A stretch of 64,000 bases of DNA, taken from the NCBI RefSeq assembly GCF_021789175.1, contig NZ_CP084560.1:310001-374000 (forward strand), written 5' to 3'. The first letter of the stretch is position 1, and the number at the start of each line of letters is the position of its first letter. This stretch comes from Arthrobacter sp. FW306-2-2C-D06B. GTDB lineage: Bacteria > Actinomycetota > Actinomycetes > Actinomycetales > Micrococcaceae. Positions 16,945-26,279 of this stretch are shown one piece after another. A program made the position numbers and the translations under genes. The notes beneath the pieces were generated by a model that saw only the letters and a program-made list of their open reading frames with translations, ran no database searches and was not told the DNA's origin.

Positions 16945-17094
16945 AGGAGCGCCAAATTAAGTTTTGAAGATCTACCCATCCACCCGGCCCGCACCTCCGA
17001 ATAGCTGGCATAAGGACTTAGCCCGCAAGGGTGAAGTGCTTTCACGCCGGAATCAACCGGCACCGAATGTCAGTCCGTTTGAAGGAGAAATGTC

Positions 17095-17766
17095 ATGCTT
17101 GCTACAAAGCGCACGTCTTTTGCGATCGCCGGTCTCGCTGCTTCGGCCCTGCTGGGCCTCACTGCTTGTGGCGGCTCCGCTTCCACGGCTTCACCGTCGT
17201 CGGCCGCTCCGAGCTCGTCGTCCACCATGGCGGCGACCCCCTCCGCCTCGGCAAGTGCCGCGATGGACCCGACCAAAGACCTGGTCGGCCCGGGCTGCGC
17301 AGGTTACGCCTCCCAGGTTCCCAGCGGCGCAGGTTCGGTTGCCGGCATGGCACTCGACCCCGTAGCCGTGGCCGCTTCCAACAACCCGTTGCTCAAGACC
17401 CTGACGGCCGCGGTGTCCGGCAAGCTGAACCCCAAGGTGAACCTGGTGGACACGCTTAACGGCAGCCAGTTCACCGTCTTCGCCCCTGTGGATAGCGCCT
17501 TCGCCAAGGTCCCCGCCGCCACCATCGACACCCTCAAGACGGACGATGCCCTCCTGAGCAAGATCCTCACTTACCACGTCATCCCCGGCCAGCTGACCCC
17601 GGACCAGATCGTGGGCACCCACAAGACGGTTGAGGGCGACTCCGTAACCGTTACGGGAACCAAGGACGCACTCAAGGTTGACGGAGGCTCTGCCGTGATC
17701 TGCGGTGGCGTCCACACCGCCAACGCCACGGTGTACCTGGTTGACTCCGTCCTGATGCCGAAGTAG
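17095..17766 (+). CDS. Fasciclin-domain lipoprotein (MPT83/MPB70-like)
   Basis: A 223-residue exported protein. Signal peptide with lipobox LTAC and lipidated Cys25, then a Ser/Ala/Pro-rich linker to about residue 62, then one FAS1 domain. FAS1 markers are [20 protein letters not shown] and [11 protein letters not shown]. Two further cysteines (GPGCAGY and VICGG) match the disulfide of mycobacterial MPB70. Likely surface adhesion or matrix contact. ATG follows AAGGAG and a strong terminator follows the gene, so it is monocistronic. Signs of a specific sigma factor were not found. Confidence 0.9.
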   Translation: MLATKRTSFAIAGLAASALLGLTACGGSASTASPSSAAPSSSSTMAATPSASASAAMDPTKDLVGPGCAGYASQVPSGAGSVAGMALDPVAVAASNNPLLKTLTAAVSGKLNPKVNLVDTLNGSQFTVFAPVDSAFAKVPAATIDTLKTDDALLSKILTYHVIPGQLTPDQIVGTHKTVEGDSVTVTGTKDALKVDGGSAVICGGVHTANATVYLVDSVLMPK

Positions 17767-17777
17767 ATCCCAGTACA

Positions 17778-17818
17778 GGTCATGCCCCTTAGGATTCGAC
17801 TTAAGGGGCATGACCTTT
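17778..17818 (+). terminator. Rho-independent terminator
   Basis: GGTCATGCCCCTTA pairs with TTAAGGGGCATGACC around a loop of about 9 nt, followed by TTT. It ends the fasciclin transcript 12 bp after the stop. Confidence 0.85.
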
Positions 17819-17840
17819 GCGCGAAATTCGAGGGGGATGA

Positions 17841-19220
17841 GTGAAACCGTCGATCGTGTGGTTCCGGGACGACCTCCGGGCCACGGACAACCCGGCGCTG
17901 CGGGCGGCAGCCGACGACGGTGCCGCCGTCGCGCTCTATGTCCTCGACCAGGAATCACCTGGGATCAGGCCGCCCGGCGGCGCCTCCCGCTGGTGGCTGC
18001 ATCATTCCCTGCTTGCCCTTCGCGAAGACCTTGCCGCCCTGGGTGTTCCGCTCTTGCTGCGCCGCGGACCGGCGGCGGAAATCGTCCGGGAAACCGCGAC
18101 GGCGATGGGTTCCGGATCGCTGTACTGGAACCGCCGTTACGGCGAGCCGGAGCGAATGCTCGACGCCGGCATCAAGACCTGGGCGCGTGAATCCGGGATG
18201 CACACGGAGAGTTTCCAGGCCTCCCTGCTGCACGAGCCGTGGGACGTGACCACGAAGCAAGGCGGACCCTTCAAAGTCTTCACGCCATTTTGGCGGACCG
18301 TGTCCGGGATGGATTTCCGTGAACCGCTGGAGGCTCCGGAACCGGGCCGGGGATTCTCCGGCCGGCTCCCTGGGTCCGAGGAATTGGACACGTGGGGATT
18401 GCTGCCGCGAAACCCCGACTGGTCGGCCGGATTATCCGAAAGCTGGCAGCCGGGTTCGGCCCAGGCGCATGAGCTTCTTGACGACTTCGTGTCGGACGGG
18501 CTCGCGGACTATTCGGTGAACAGGGACCGTCCTGATCTGCCGGGCGGCAGCCGCTTGTCGCCCTTCTTGCGGTGGGGGCAACTCAGCCCGTTCGAGGTAT
18601 GGCATGCCCAGCAACGCCGGCGTCGGGAACTGGGCGACGGCGCAGCTGTCTTTGCCTCGGAACTCGGGTGGCGTGAATTCTGCTGGCACCAGTACTTCCA
18701 TCGTCCGGACCTGGCATCGGCCAATTTGCGGCCCGGTTTCGACCACTATCCGTGGGCTTGGCCGGGTGGTCAGGGTGATGACTCCCAGGAAGCCGTAAAT
18801 CTCCTTCGCGCGTGGCAGCAGGGCCGCACCGGTTTCCCCATGGTGGACGCGGGCCAGCGGCAATTGTGGCATACAGGATGGATGCACAACCGGGTCCGCA
18901 TGGTTTCCGCCAGTCTCTTGGTCAAGAACCTCGGCATCCATTGGCAAGTGGGCGAGCAATGGTTCTGGGACACCTTGGTGGATGCCGATCCTGCCTCGAA
19001 TCCTGCGAACTGGCAGTGGGTTGCAGGTTCCGGCGCGGACGCCTCGCCCTTCTTCAGGATCTTCAACCCGGAGACCCAGGCCAAGAAATTCGATCCCCAC
19101 GGCGGCTACGTCGGCCGGTGGATCCCGGAACTGTCCACGGCGGACTATCCGGAGCCGGTGGTGGACCTTAAAGCCTCGCGCCGGGAAGCGCTGGATGCCT
19201 ACGGCTCGCTGCCTCGCTGA
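17841..19220 (+). CDS. phr: Deoxyribodipyrimidine photolyase
   Basis: A 459-residue class I cyclobutane photolyase/cryptochrome-family flavoprotein that repairs UV pyrimidine dimers with light. N-terminal Rossmann antenna domain (IVWFRDDLRATDNPAL, VALYVLDQE) and C-terminal FAD domain. FAD and DNA-binding markers include SRLSPFLRWGQLSP, WREFCWHQYFHRP, GFPMVDAGQRQLWHTGWMHNR and NPANWQWVAGSG, where conserved Trp residues of the electron-transfer chain lie. The GTG start follows GAGGGGG 18 bp after the preceding terminator. Alone in its transcript. Confidence 0.95.
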   Translation: MKPSIVWFRDDLRATDNPALRAAADDGAAVALYVLDQESPGIRPPGGASRWWLHHSLLALREDLAALGVPLLLRRGPAAEIVRETATAMGSGSLYWNRRYGEPERMLDAGIKTWARESGMHTESFQASLLHEPWDVTTKQGGPFKVFTPFWRTVSGMDFREPLEAPEPGRGFSGRLPGSEELDTWGLLPRNPDWSAGLSESWQPGSAQAHELLDDFVSDGLADYSVNRDRPDLPGGSRLSPFLRWGQLSPFEVWHAQQRRRRELGDGAAVFASELGWREFCWHQYFHRPDLASANLRPGFDHYPWAWPGGQGDDSQEAVNLLRAWQQGRTGFPMVDAGQRQLWHTGWMHNRVRMVSASLLVKNLGIHWQVGEQWFWDTLVDADPASNPANWQWVAGSGADASPFFRIFNPETQAKKFDPHGGYVGRWIPELSTADYPEPVVDLKASRREALDAYGSLPR

Positions 19221-19367
19221 GCGGGCTCACCTGAGGGCCGCAGCCGAAGTGCTCTAGAAATTAGTAGGAAGTCCGAGTATATTCGGGATCAAAGACGTCC
19301 CGGAGCGCAGTTGGACATGTGCCTTCGAGGCCGATGGCGGGCATTCCCCTATGCAAAGGAGCATTCC

Positions 19368-20867
19368 ATGGTGCGCGAACTTTCCCACTACATTGACGGC
19401 CAAAGAGTCGACGGGACCTCTCCACGATTCAGCGACGTCTACAATCCCTGCACCGGCGAGGTTCAGGCACGGCTTCCCCTGGCCAGTGCTGACGAGGTCA
19501 GGAACGCCATTGCGAGCGCGGAGAAAGGCCAGCTCGAATGGGGCGCCATGAACCCGCAGCGCCGCGGCCGGATCCTGCTGAAGTTCGTGGACCTGGTCAA
19601 CGAACACATGGACGAACTGGCTACGCTCCTTTCCTCCGAGCACGGCAAGACCTTCCCGGATGCCAAAGGCGACATCCAGCGTGGCATCGAGGTGGTGGAG
19701 TTCGCCGCCGGTGCCCCGCACTTGCTCAAGGGTGAATTCTCGGACAACGCCGGCACGGGAATCGACGTCCACTCACTGCGCCAGCCCCTTGGGGTGGTCG
19801 CGGGCATTACGCCCTTCAACTTCCCGGCCATGATTCCACTCTGGAAGTCCGGCCCCGCCCTGGCTGCGGGCAATGCCTTCATCCTCAAGCCTTCGGAGCG
19901 CGACCCGTCCGTGCCGCTGCGCCTGGCAGAACTTTTCACCGAAGCGGGATTGCCGGACGGCGTCTTCAACGTCATCAACGGCGACAAGGAAGCAGTGGAT
20001 ACCCTCCTTGAGGATCCGCGGGTGAAGGCCATCGGTTTCGTCGGAAGCACGCCGATTGCACAGTACATTTACGCGACGGCCGCGGCCCACGGGAAGCGCG
20101 CCCAGTGCTTTGGCGGCGCCAAGAACCACATGGTGATCATGCCCGACGCCGATCTCGACATGGCCGCGGATGCCCTCATCGGTGCCGGGTTCGGCTCCGC
20201 CGGGGAGCGTTGCATGGCGATCTCGGTGGCTGTGCCTGTTGGCCAGGAGACAGCGGACCAGCTCGTCTCCAAGCTGCAGGACCGCATCAAGGGCCTGAAG
20301 GTGGGTCCCAGCCTGGCCGCGGATTCGGACTTCGGACCTGTAGTGGCCGCCTCGGCGAAACATCGTATCGAGGGGTACATCCAAGCGGGCGTGGACCAAG
20401 GCGCCACGCTCGTCACCGATGGACGCGACCTGAAGGTGGACGGCTACGCCGGAGGCTTCTGGGTTGGCCCGACCCTCTTCGACAACGTCACGAAGGACAT
20501 GTCCATCTACAAGGAGGAGATCTTCGGCCCGGTCCTGAGCATCCTCCGCGCAGCCGACTACGAAGAAGCGCTGCGGCTCTGCTCCGAGCACGAGTTCGGC
20601 AACGGCGTCGCGATCTTCACCCGCGACGGCGACGCCGCCCGCGACTTCGCGAGCCGCGTCGAAGTGGGCATGGTGGGCATCAACGTTCCCATTCCGGTTC
20701 CGATCGCCTACTACACCTTCGGCGGCTGGAAGGCCTCGGGCTTCGGCGACCTCAACCAGCACGGCGCGGATGCCTTCCGCTTCTACACCAAGACCAAGAC
20801 GGTCACCACGCGCTGGCCCTCGGGCATCCGCCAGGGCGCCAGCTTCGTGATGCCGGCCGGCAGCTAA
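19368..20867 (+). CDS. mmsA: CoA-acylating methylmalonate-semialdehyde dehydrogenase
   Basis: A 499-residue aldehyde dehydrogenase converting (S)-methylmalonate semialdehyde plus CoA and NAD+ to propionyl-CoA in valine catabolism. Evidence: ITPFNFPAMIPLWKSGPALAAGN cofactor region, catalytic Cys282 in GSAGERCMAIS (the GERCM signature of MmsA/IolA), and absence of the general-base Glu that ordinary ALDHs use. ATG 19368 has AAAGGAG upstream. The stop overlaps the next start (TAATG). First gene of a valine degradation operon. Confidence 0.95.
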   Translation: MVRELSHYIDGQRVDGTSPRFSDVYNPCTGEVQARLPLASADEVRNAIASAEKGQLEWGAMNPQRRGRILLKFVDLVNEHMDELATLLSSEHGKTFPDAKGDIQRGIEVVEFAAGAPHLLKGEFSDNAGTGIDVHSLRQPLGVVAGITPFNFPAMIPLWKSGPALAAGNAFILKPSERDPSVPLRLAELFTEAGLPDGVFNVINGDKEAVDTLLEDPRVKAIGFVGSTPIAQYIYATAAAHGKRAQCFGGAKNHMVIMPDADLDMAADALIGAGFGSAGERCMAISVAVPVGQETADQLVSKLQDRIKGLKVGPSLAADSDFGPVVAASAKHRIEGYIQAGVDQGATLVTDGRDLKVDGYAGGFWVGPTLFDNVTKDMSIYKEEIFGPVLSILRAADYEEALRLCSEHEFGNGVAIFTRDGDAARDFASRVEVGMVGINVPIPVPIAYYTFGGWKASGFGDLNQHGADAFRFYTKTKTVTTRWPSGIRQGASFVMPAGS

Positions 20868-21913
20868 TGGCCGAGGTCCTGTTCGAGAAGCGCGGCCACC
20901 TGGGCGTCATCACGCTGAACCGACCCAAGGCCGTCAACGCGCTCACCGCCGGGATGGTGCACGCGATGCTGGAGCAACTCACTGCCTGGGCGGACGACGA
21001 CGCCGTCAAGACGGTCTTGGTGCACGGCTCCGGGGACCGGGGACTCTGCGCCGGTGGGGACATCGTGGCGATCTACGACGACATCCTGCGCCGCGGGGAC
21101 CGGACCGCGGACTTCTGGGCTGCGGAATACCGCTTGAACTCGCTCATTGCCCGGTACCCGAAGCCTTACGTGGCCTTCATGGACGGGCTCGTCCTCGGTG
21201 GCGGGGTCGGGATCTCAGCCCACGGTTCCGTCCGCGTGGTCACCGAGCGGACCCGCACCGGCATGCCGGAAACCACCATTGGTTTTGTGCCCGACGTCGG
21301 CGGGACCCTTCTGCTGTCCCGCTCACCGGGCGAGTCTGGTACCCACGCAGCCCTCACGGGCGCCCACCTAAGCGGGGCTGACGCCCTGTTCCTGGGGCTC
21401 GCGGACCACTTCGTGCCGTCCGAAAGCCTGCCCGCGCTCGCGGAAGCGCTGGAAAGCTCGACGGCGGAGGCCGCCGTCGAGCGCTTCGCGCAGGAACCGC
21501 CGGCCTCGGCACTGTCCGGCCAGCGGGAGTGGATCGATGACGCCTATGCTTCCGACGACGCCGAGGAAATCGTCGCCAGGCTGCGCGGCGCCGGCGGGGA
21601 CGCCGCTGCAGCCGCGGTCACGATCGAGGCGAAGTCGCCTACAGCCGTGAAAGTCACCCTGGAATCGCTGCGGCGCGTCAGGGGGCTCTCGCTCGAGGAG
21701 GCGTTGGAGCAGGAATACCGTGTTGGCGTGCGGTGCCTGTCCGGGCCGGATTTTCGCGAGGGGATCCGAGCGCAAGTAGTGGACAAGGACCGCAACCCGC
21801 AATGGAAGCCAGCTTCCCTGGCGGAGGTGTCGCCGGCCGCCGTCGAGGGCTTCTTCGCATCGCTAGGCGACCGTGAACTCAAACTTCATTCAAAGGAGTC
21901 CGACCATGTCTGA
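20867..21913 (+). CDS. 3-hydroxyisobutyryl-CoA hydrolase
   Basis: A 348-residue crotonase-fold hydrolase releasing 3-hydroxyisobutyrate from its CoA ester. Signatures: VITLNRPKAVNALT, GDRGLCAGGDIVAIYDD, MDGLVLGGGVGISAHGS, and MPETTIGFVPDVGGTLLLSR, the pattern of HIBCH rather than hydratases. The ATG is fixed by the TAATG overlap with mmsA. The stop lies 8 bp inside the next gene. Context (mmsA, mmsB, enoyl-CoA hydratase) fits valine catabolism. Confidence 0.92.
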   Translation: MAEVLFEKRGHLGVITLNRPKAVNALTAGMVHAMLEQLTAWADDDAVKTVLVHGSGDRGLCAGGDIVAIYDDILRRGDRTADFWAAEYRLNSLIARYPKPYVAFMDGLVLGGGVGISAHGSVRVVTERTRTGMPETTIGFVPDVGGTLLLSRSPGESGTHAALTGAHLSGADALFLGLADHFVPSESLPALAEALESSTAEAAVERFAQEPPASALSGQREWIDDAYASDDAEEIVARLRGAGGDAAAAAVTIEAKSPTAVKVTLESLRRVRGLSLEEALEQEYRVGVRCLSGPDFREGIRAQVVDKDRNPQWKPASLAEVSPAAVEGFFASLGDRELKLHSKESDHV

Positions 21914-22826
21914 CGCAGTTTCCGGCACCATCGCTTTCCTCGGCCTTGGCCACATGGGCGGTCCTATGGCTGTGAACCTTGTCAAAGCAGGGCATCAAGT
22001 GGTCGCGTACGATCCCGTGCCGGCAGCGCTTGAGGCAGCCCGCGAACACGGCATCGCTACGATGGATTCCGCTCCGGAGGCCGTTGCCGGCGCCTCCGTT
22101 GTCCTGACCATGCTGCCCAGCGGCAAGCATGTCCTTGACGCCTACCGGGGAGTGGACGGAGCGCCGGGCCTGCTCTCGGTGGCTGCGCCGAACACACTGT
22201 TCCTGGACTGCTCCACCATCAACGTCGACGAGGCCCGCGAGGCCGCGGCCATTGCCTTGGAAGCCGGCCACCGCTCCGTGGACGCGCCCGTTTCCGGAGG
22301 CGTAGTGGGTGCCGAAGCCGGAACCCTGACCTTCATGGTGGGGGCCCTGCCCGAGGACTTCGAAACAGTGAAGCCGATCCTGGAACTCATGGGCCGGAGG
22401 ATCGTGCACTGCGGCGACCACGGAGCCGGGCAAGCCGCCAAGGTCTGCAACAACATGATCCTGGGAGTGTCCATGATTGCCGTCAGCGAGGCATTCGTCC
22501 TGGGTGAGAAGCTGGGACTGACGCACCAGGCGTTGTTCGACGTTGCCTCCAACGCCTCGGGGCAGTGCTGGGCGCTGACCACCAACTGCCCGGTTCCCGG
22601 ACCGGTCCCCACGAGCCCGGCCAACCGCGACTACCAGCCCGGATTCGCCGGAGCGCTCATGGCGAAGGACCTCCGGCTCGCGGTCAACGCGCTGGAGAGC
22701 ACCGGAGTCGATGGGCAAATGGGGCACTTGGCATCGCAGATTTACGACGCCTTCGCTGCCGAAGGCGGGGCCGGGCGCGACTTCTCCGGCATCATCACGG
22801 ACATCCGGGACAAGTCTGCCAAGTAG
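21906..22826 (+). CDS. mmsB: 3-hydroxyisobutyrate dehydrogenase
   Basis: A 306-residue NAD-dependent beta-hydroxyacid dehydrogenase giving methylmalonate semialdehyde. Rossmann motif GLGHMGGPMAVNLVKAGH at residues about 14-31, substrate motif DAPVSGGVVGAEAGTLTFMVGG-like stretch near 135, and catalytic Lys in GQAAKVCNNMILG. ATG 21906 follows AAAGGAG and overlaps the preceding stop by 8 bp, indicating coupling. Confidence 0.94.
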   Translation: MSDAVSGTIAFLGLGHMGGPMAVNLVKAGHQVVAYDPVPAALEAAREHGIATMDSAPEAVAGASVVLTMLPSGKHVLDAYRGVDGAPGLLSVAAPNTLFLDCSTINVDEAREAAAIALEAGHRSVDAPVSGGVVGAEAGTLTFMVGALPEDFETVKPILELMGRRIVHCGDHGAGQAAKVCNNMILGVSMIAVSEAFVLGEKLGLTHQALFDVASNASGQCWALTTNCPVPGPVPTSPANRDYQPGFAGALMAKDLRLAVNALESTGVDGQMGHLASQIYDAFAAEGGAGRDFSGIITDIRDKSAK

Positions 22827-22865
22827 CCTTGGCGGGTAGGTCAGTTACGACAAAAGGGGCACGGC

Positions 22866-23645
22866 TTGGCGCAGCAGTACGAAAACATCCTGGTGGAACT
22901 CCGTGGACGGGTGGGCTTGGTGACCCTGAACCGGCCCAAGGCGCTCAACGCGTTGAACCAGGCCACCATGAATGAGATCGTGGCCGCCGTGTCGGACATG
23001 GATGCGAATCCCGCGGTGGGCGCCGTGGTGATCACCGGATCGGAGAAGGCCTTCGCGGCCGGCGCCGACATCAAGGAGATGGCATCCAAGGGATACATGG
23101 AAATGTACGCCGCCGACTGGTTCCGCGCCTGGGAAAACCTCACGCGGCTGCGCATACCCGTGATTGCCGCGGTGTCCGGCTTTGCCCTGGGTGGAGGCTG
23201 CGAACTTGCCATGATGTGCGATTTCATCGTTGCCGGGGACAACGCCAAGTTCGGCCAACCGGAAATCAACCTCGGTGTCATTCCGGGCATGGGCGGCTCG
23301 CAACGGCTGACCCGCGCCGTGGGCAAGGCCAAAGCGATGGACATGGTCCTCACTGGGCGATTCATGGACGCCGAGGAAGCCGAGCGGGCGGGACTCGTTT
23401 CCCGAGTCGTGCCGGCCGACTCCGTGGTGGAGGAGGCTTTGAAGGCCGCCGAAGTGATCGCGTCGAGGTCCAAACCGGTTGCCATGGTGGCCAAGGAAGC
23501 CGTCAACGCAGCCTTCGAAACCGGCCTGTCCCAGGGCGTTTTGTTTGAGCGCCGGATCTTCCACTCATTGTTCGCCACCGAGGACCAAAAGGAAGGCATG
23601 GCAGCGTTCACCGAGAAGCGCCAGCCGGAGTTCAAGCACCGCTGA
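22866..23645 (+). CDS. Enoyl-CoA hydratase
   Basis: A 259-residue crotonase. Both catalytic glutamates are present in [12 protein letters not shown] and [15 protein letters not shown]; the oxyanion-hole segment is [11 protein letters not shown]. It would hydrate methacrylyl-CoA to 3-hydroxyisobutyryl-CoA, the step before the hydrolase encoded upstream, though short-chain crotonases are often broad. TTG start with AAGGGG upstream, 39 bp after mmsB. Confidence 0.93.
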   Translation: MAQQYENILVELRGRVGLVTLNRPKALNALNQATMNEIVAAVSDMDANPAVGAVVITGSEKAFAAGADIKEMASKGYMEMYAADWFRAWENLTRLRIPVIAAVSGFALGGGCELAMMCDFIVAGDNAKFGQPEINLGVIPGMGGSQRLTRAVGKAKAMDMVLTGRFMDAEEAERAGLVSRVVPADSVVEEALKAAEVIASRSKPVAMVAKEAVNAAFETGLSQGVLFERRIFHSLFATEDQKEGMAAFTEKRQPEFKHR

Positions 23646-23646
23646 C

Positions 23647-23762
23647 CCATCGATTGCTCCCCACCGGCACCCTAACCTCGCAAGCTCGGCCAGGGAACCC
23701 TGCCGGCGTGGGCCCAGGGCCGTTTTGAGGGCTCAAAACGGCACTTACTCAGCAACGGATGG
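23647..23762. repeat. Dispersed palindromic element, family B, interrupted copy (B0)
   Basis: The right arm is intact: CTCAAAACGGCACTTACT then AGCAACGGATGG. The left outer arm CCATCGATTGCTCC (23647-23660) is separated from the left inner arm GCCGTTTTGAG by about 58 bp that contain another small palindrome, CAGGGAACCCTG. The core hairpin is 23719-23742. It lies between convergent genes. Related copies are at 54885 and 55948. Confidence 0.6.
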
Positions 23763-23769
23763 CTGGGGA

Positions 23770-24291
23770 TCAGTCCGTAAAGTCGCCCGCGGCCTTGCGG
23801 AAGTCTCCCAGTACGCGGATCAGGTGCTCGACGTCTTCGTCCCCGAAGCCGGACTGGCCGAACACCTCGTTGTTGAGTGCCGTCGTCGCGCGCTTCGCGA
23901 GGGTGCGGCCCTCCGCGGTGAGCTCGATCAGCGTGGTGCGCCCGTCGGTGGGGTGCGGGGAGCGGACTACGAGGGCTGCCTTTTCGAGGCGGTCGACGGC
24001 GTTCGTCACCGACGTCGGATGCACCTGGAGAAGCGCACTGGCTTTGTTCATGGGCAACGCGCCGCTGCGGGCGAAACTCAGCAGGGCCAGGAGTTCGTAG
24101 CGCGCGAAGGTCAGTCCGTACGGCTTCAACACGCCCTCGATCCGCGCCAACAGGATCTGCTGCGTGCGCATGATCGCGGTGATGGCCGCCATGGGTGCGG
24201 CGACTTCGCCCCAGCCGTGGCGTTCCCAGTTTCGCTGGGCGTCGGCGATGGGGTCGCGGGGGAGCGGGCTGCCCACGGTTCCTCCTGACAT
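23770..24291 (-). CDS. MarR-family transcriptional regulator
   Basis: A 173-residue winged-helix regulator. The DNA-binding core is LPMNKASALLQVHPTSVTNAVDRLEKAALVVRSPHPTDGRTTLIELTAEG, with the usual wing Asp-Gly-Arg. N-terminal and C-terminal helices form the dimer. It follows the acyl-CoA synthetase gene by 11 bp on the same strand, so it is cotranscribed and may regulate that gene, perhaps also the convergent valine genes. Confidence 0.9.
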   Translation of the reverse strand: MSGGTVGSPLPRDPIADAQRNWERHGWGEVAAPMAAITAIMRTQQILLARIEGVLKPYGLTFARYELLALLSFARSGALPMNKASALLQVHPTSVTNAVDRLEKAALVVRSPHPTDGRTTLIELTAEGRTLAKRATTALNNEVFGQSGFGDEDVEHLIRVLGDFRKAAGDFTD

Positions 24292-24302
24292 TGATTGGCT
24301 GC

Positions 24303-26033
24303 CTATTCTTTCAGACTCGGGAACTCGTCCTCGGTGTACTCGACACCCAGGCCGGCAGCCAGCGGACCATCGCCGTGACGGGCCACCTCCGTGCCTCGAA
24401 GTTCGACACGGCGGATCTTGCCGGAAATCGTCTTGGGCAATTCGCCGAATTCGAGCCGACGGATGCGCTTGAACGGTGCCAGGTGCTGCCGGCAGTATCT
24501 GAGGATGTCTTCGGCCACGGCTGGACCGGGCTCGTAGCCGGCGGCGAGCACCACGAAGGCTTTGGGCACCGAGAGCTTGACCGGATCCGGAGAAGGCACG
24601 ACGGCGGCTTCCGCCACTGCGGGGTGTTCGATCAGGACGCTCTCGAGTTCGAAAGGGGACAGTCGGTAGTCGGAGGACTTGAAGACGTCGTCGCCGCGGC
24701 CCACGTAGGTGATAACGCCGTTCCCGTCCCGGCTGGCCATGTCGCCCGTGTGGTAGTAACCGTCACGGAAAGCCTCGGCCGTCTTCTCCGGGTCGCCGAA
24801 GTAGGACTTCATGAGCCCTACAGGGCGAGGGTCCAAGCGTAAGCACAGCTCGCCGTCGTCGGCCTCTTCGCCCGTGGTTGGGTCAACAAGCACCACGTCG
24901 TAGCCGGGCAGCGGGCGTCCCATCGAGCCGGTCTTGACCGGCTGCCCCGGGGTGTTGGCGACCTGGACGGTTGACTCGGTCTGGCCGAAACCGTCGCGGA
25001 TGGTCTGGCCCCAGGCCCTTTCCACTTGGCCGATCACCTCGGCGTTGAGCGGCTCGCCCGCCGAAACAACCTTCGTGGGCGGCGTTTTGAGCAGGGTCAG
25101 GTCCGCCTGGATGAGCATGCGCCAGACGGTGGGCGGGGCGCAGAAACTCGTGACGCCTTCGCGGCCCATCTGGTCCATGAGGGCCTTGGCATCGAAACGA
25201 TCGTAGTTGTAGACGAAGACGCAGGCCTCGGCGATCCACGGCGTGAAAACGTTGGACCATGCGTGCTTTGCCCAGCCGGGGGAAGCCACGTTGAGGTGGA
25301 CGTCTCCGGGTTCCAGCCCGATCCAATACATCGTGGAGAGGTGCCCCACCGGGTACGAGGTGTGGGTGTGCTCCACCAGTTTGGCGCGCGACGTGGTGCC
25401 CGAAGTGAAGTAGAGGAGCATGGTCTCATCGGCGGCGGTGGGGGCATCCGGCACGAACACGGTCTCCGCGGAATCCGACTCGGCGTACTGAAGGGCATCT
25501 GGGGTCTGGTGGCCAGCCGGGCCGCCGTCGCCCACTTCAATGAGGGTGTAACCGCCCGGCACCTCGGCGAACTTGGCTATGTTGGCGCTCCCGACGGCGG
25601 CCCAGCGGGCACCGCCGCGCTCCACGCGATCCGTGATGTCGCGAGGACCCATGAGCGTGGTGGTGGGGATCAGGACCACGCCGAGTTTGATCCCGGCGAG
25701 CATGAGTTCCCACAGTTCAACTTGGTTGCCGAGCATGATGATCATGCGGTCGCCACGGCGGACGCCCTTGGCACGGAGCCAGTTGGCAAGCTGCGAGGAT
25801 CGTGCGGAAAGATCGGCGAAGCTGCGACGGGTGGAGCTGCCGTCCTGCTCGACGATGACCAGCGCAGGATTGTTGGCCTTGGCGGGATCTGCCGCGATCT
25901 GGTCGAACCAGTCGAGGGCGAAGTTGAACTCGCTGAAGCGGGGCCACTGGAACTCGTTGTGTGCGCGGGAGTAGTCGGTGCGCAGCTCGAGGAGCCGGTC
26001 GCGGGCTGCACGGAAGTCGTCGGTGACTGTCAT
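24303..26033 (-). CDS. AMP-forming acyl-CoA synthetase (medium-chain type)
   Basis: A 576-residue adenylate-forming enzyme activating a carboxylic acid to its CoA thioester. ATP-binding loop LLYFTSGTTSRAKLVEHTH (about residue 200), DGFGQTESTV, YYHTGDMASRDGNG, and the C-terminal PKTISGKIRRVELR with the catalytic Lys. The layout resembles medium-chain/benzoate-type ACSM ligases more than acetyl-CoA synthetase. ATG 26033 follows AAAGG. Operon with the MarR gene. Branched-chain or medium-chain acids are plausible substrates. Confidence 0.88.
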   Translation of the reverse strand: MTVTDDFRAARDRLLELRTDYSRAHNEFQWPRFSEFNFALDWFDQIAADPAKANNPALVIVEQDGSSTRRSFADLSARSSQLANWLRAKGVRRGDRMIIMLGNQVELWELMLAGIKLGVVLIPTTTLMGPRDITDRVERGGARWAAVGSANIAKFAEVPGGYTLIEVGDGGPAGHQTPDALQYAESDSAETVFVPDAPTAADETMLLYFTSGTTSRAKLVEHTHTSYPVGHLSTMYWIGLEPGDVHLNVASPGWAKHAWSNVFTPWIAEACVFVYNYDRFDAKALMDQMGREGVTSFCAPPTVWRMLIQADLTLLKTPPTKVVSAGEPLNAEVIGQVERAWGQTIRDGFGQTESTVQVANTPGQPVKTGSMGRPLPGYDVVLVDPTTGEEADDGELCLRLDPRPVGLMKSYFGDPEKTAEAFRDGYYHTGDMASRDGNGVITYVGRGDDVFKSSDYRLSPFELESVLIEHPAVAEAAVVPSPDPVKLSVPKAFVVLAAGYEPGPAVAEDILRYCRQHLAPFKRIRRLEFGELPKTISGKIRRVELRGTEVARHGDGPLAAGLGVEYTEDEFPSLKE

Positions 26034-26157
26034 TGTCTGCCTTTCGCCCTGCGTGAATGGGTCAGCGCGGACCTGGAACCAGCTGGCCGTGTGATCCGCC
26101 TCACTGCAATATACTAGGACATCCAAGGGTTTGGAAGAGGCGGTGGGGGCTGCGTCG

Positions 26158-26256
26158 CGTCACGCCGGGCACACTTTTGCGGGATCACGACGGCGACGCC
26201 CCCGCCACGGCGCGGCAGACCGCCGTCGTGCGCTGCAAAAGTCGCTCAGCGTGACG
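26158..26256. repeat. Large three-segment palindrome (element C)
   Basis: Three paired segments on a common axis: CGTCACGC/GCGTGACG, ACTTTTGC/GCAAAAGT and CACGACGGCG/CGCCGTCGTG (left 26158-26195, right 26221-26256), with short unpaired spacers and a 25-nt centre. It fills most of the 246-bp gap between the nadE end and the synthetase start. No T run follows, so it is not an ordinary terminator. Confidence 0.65.
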
Positions 26257-26279
26257 GTGGCGCCCTGTTTAGGGGACTG

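Noticed and set aside
19773..20762. Long minus-strand open frame over mmsA
   Set aside because: No motif in the antisense product, while mmsA has all aldehyde dehydrogenase signatures.
20105..20866. Upstream in-frame extension of the 3-hydroxyisobutyryl-CoA hydrolase gene
   Set aside because: It overlaps mmsA completely and has no family similarity; the TAATG junction fixes the start at 20867.
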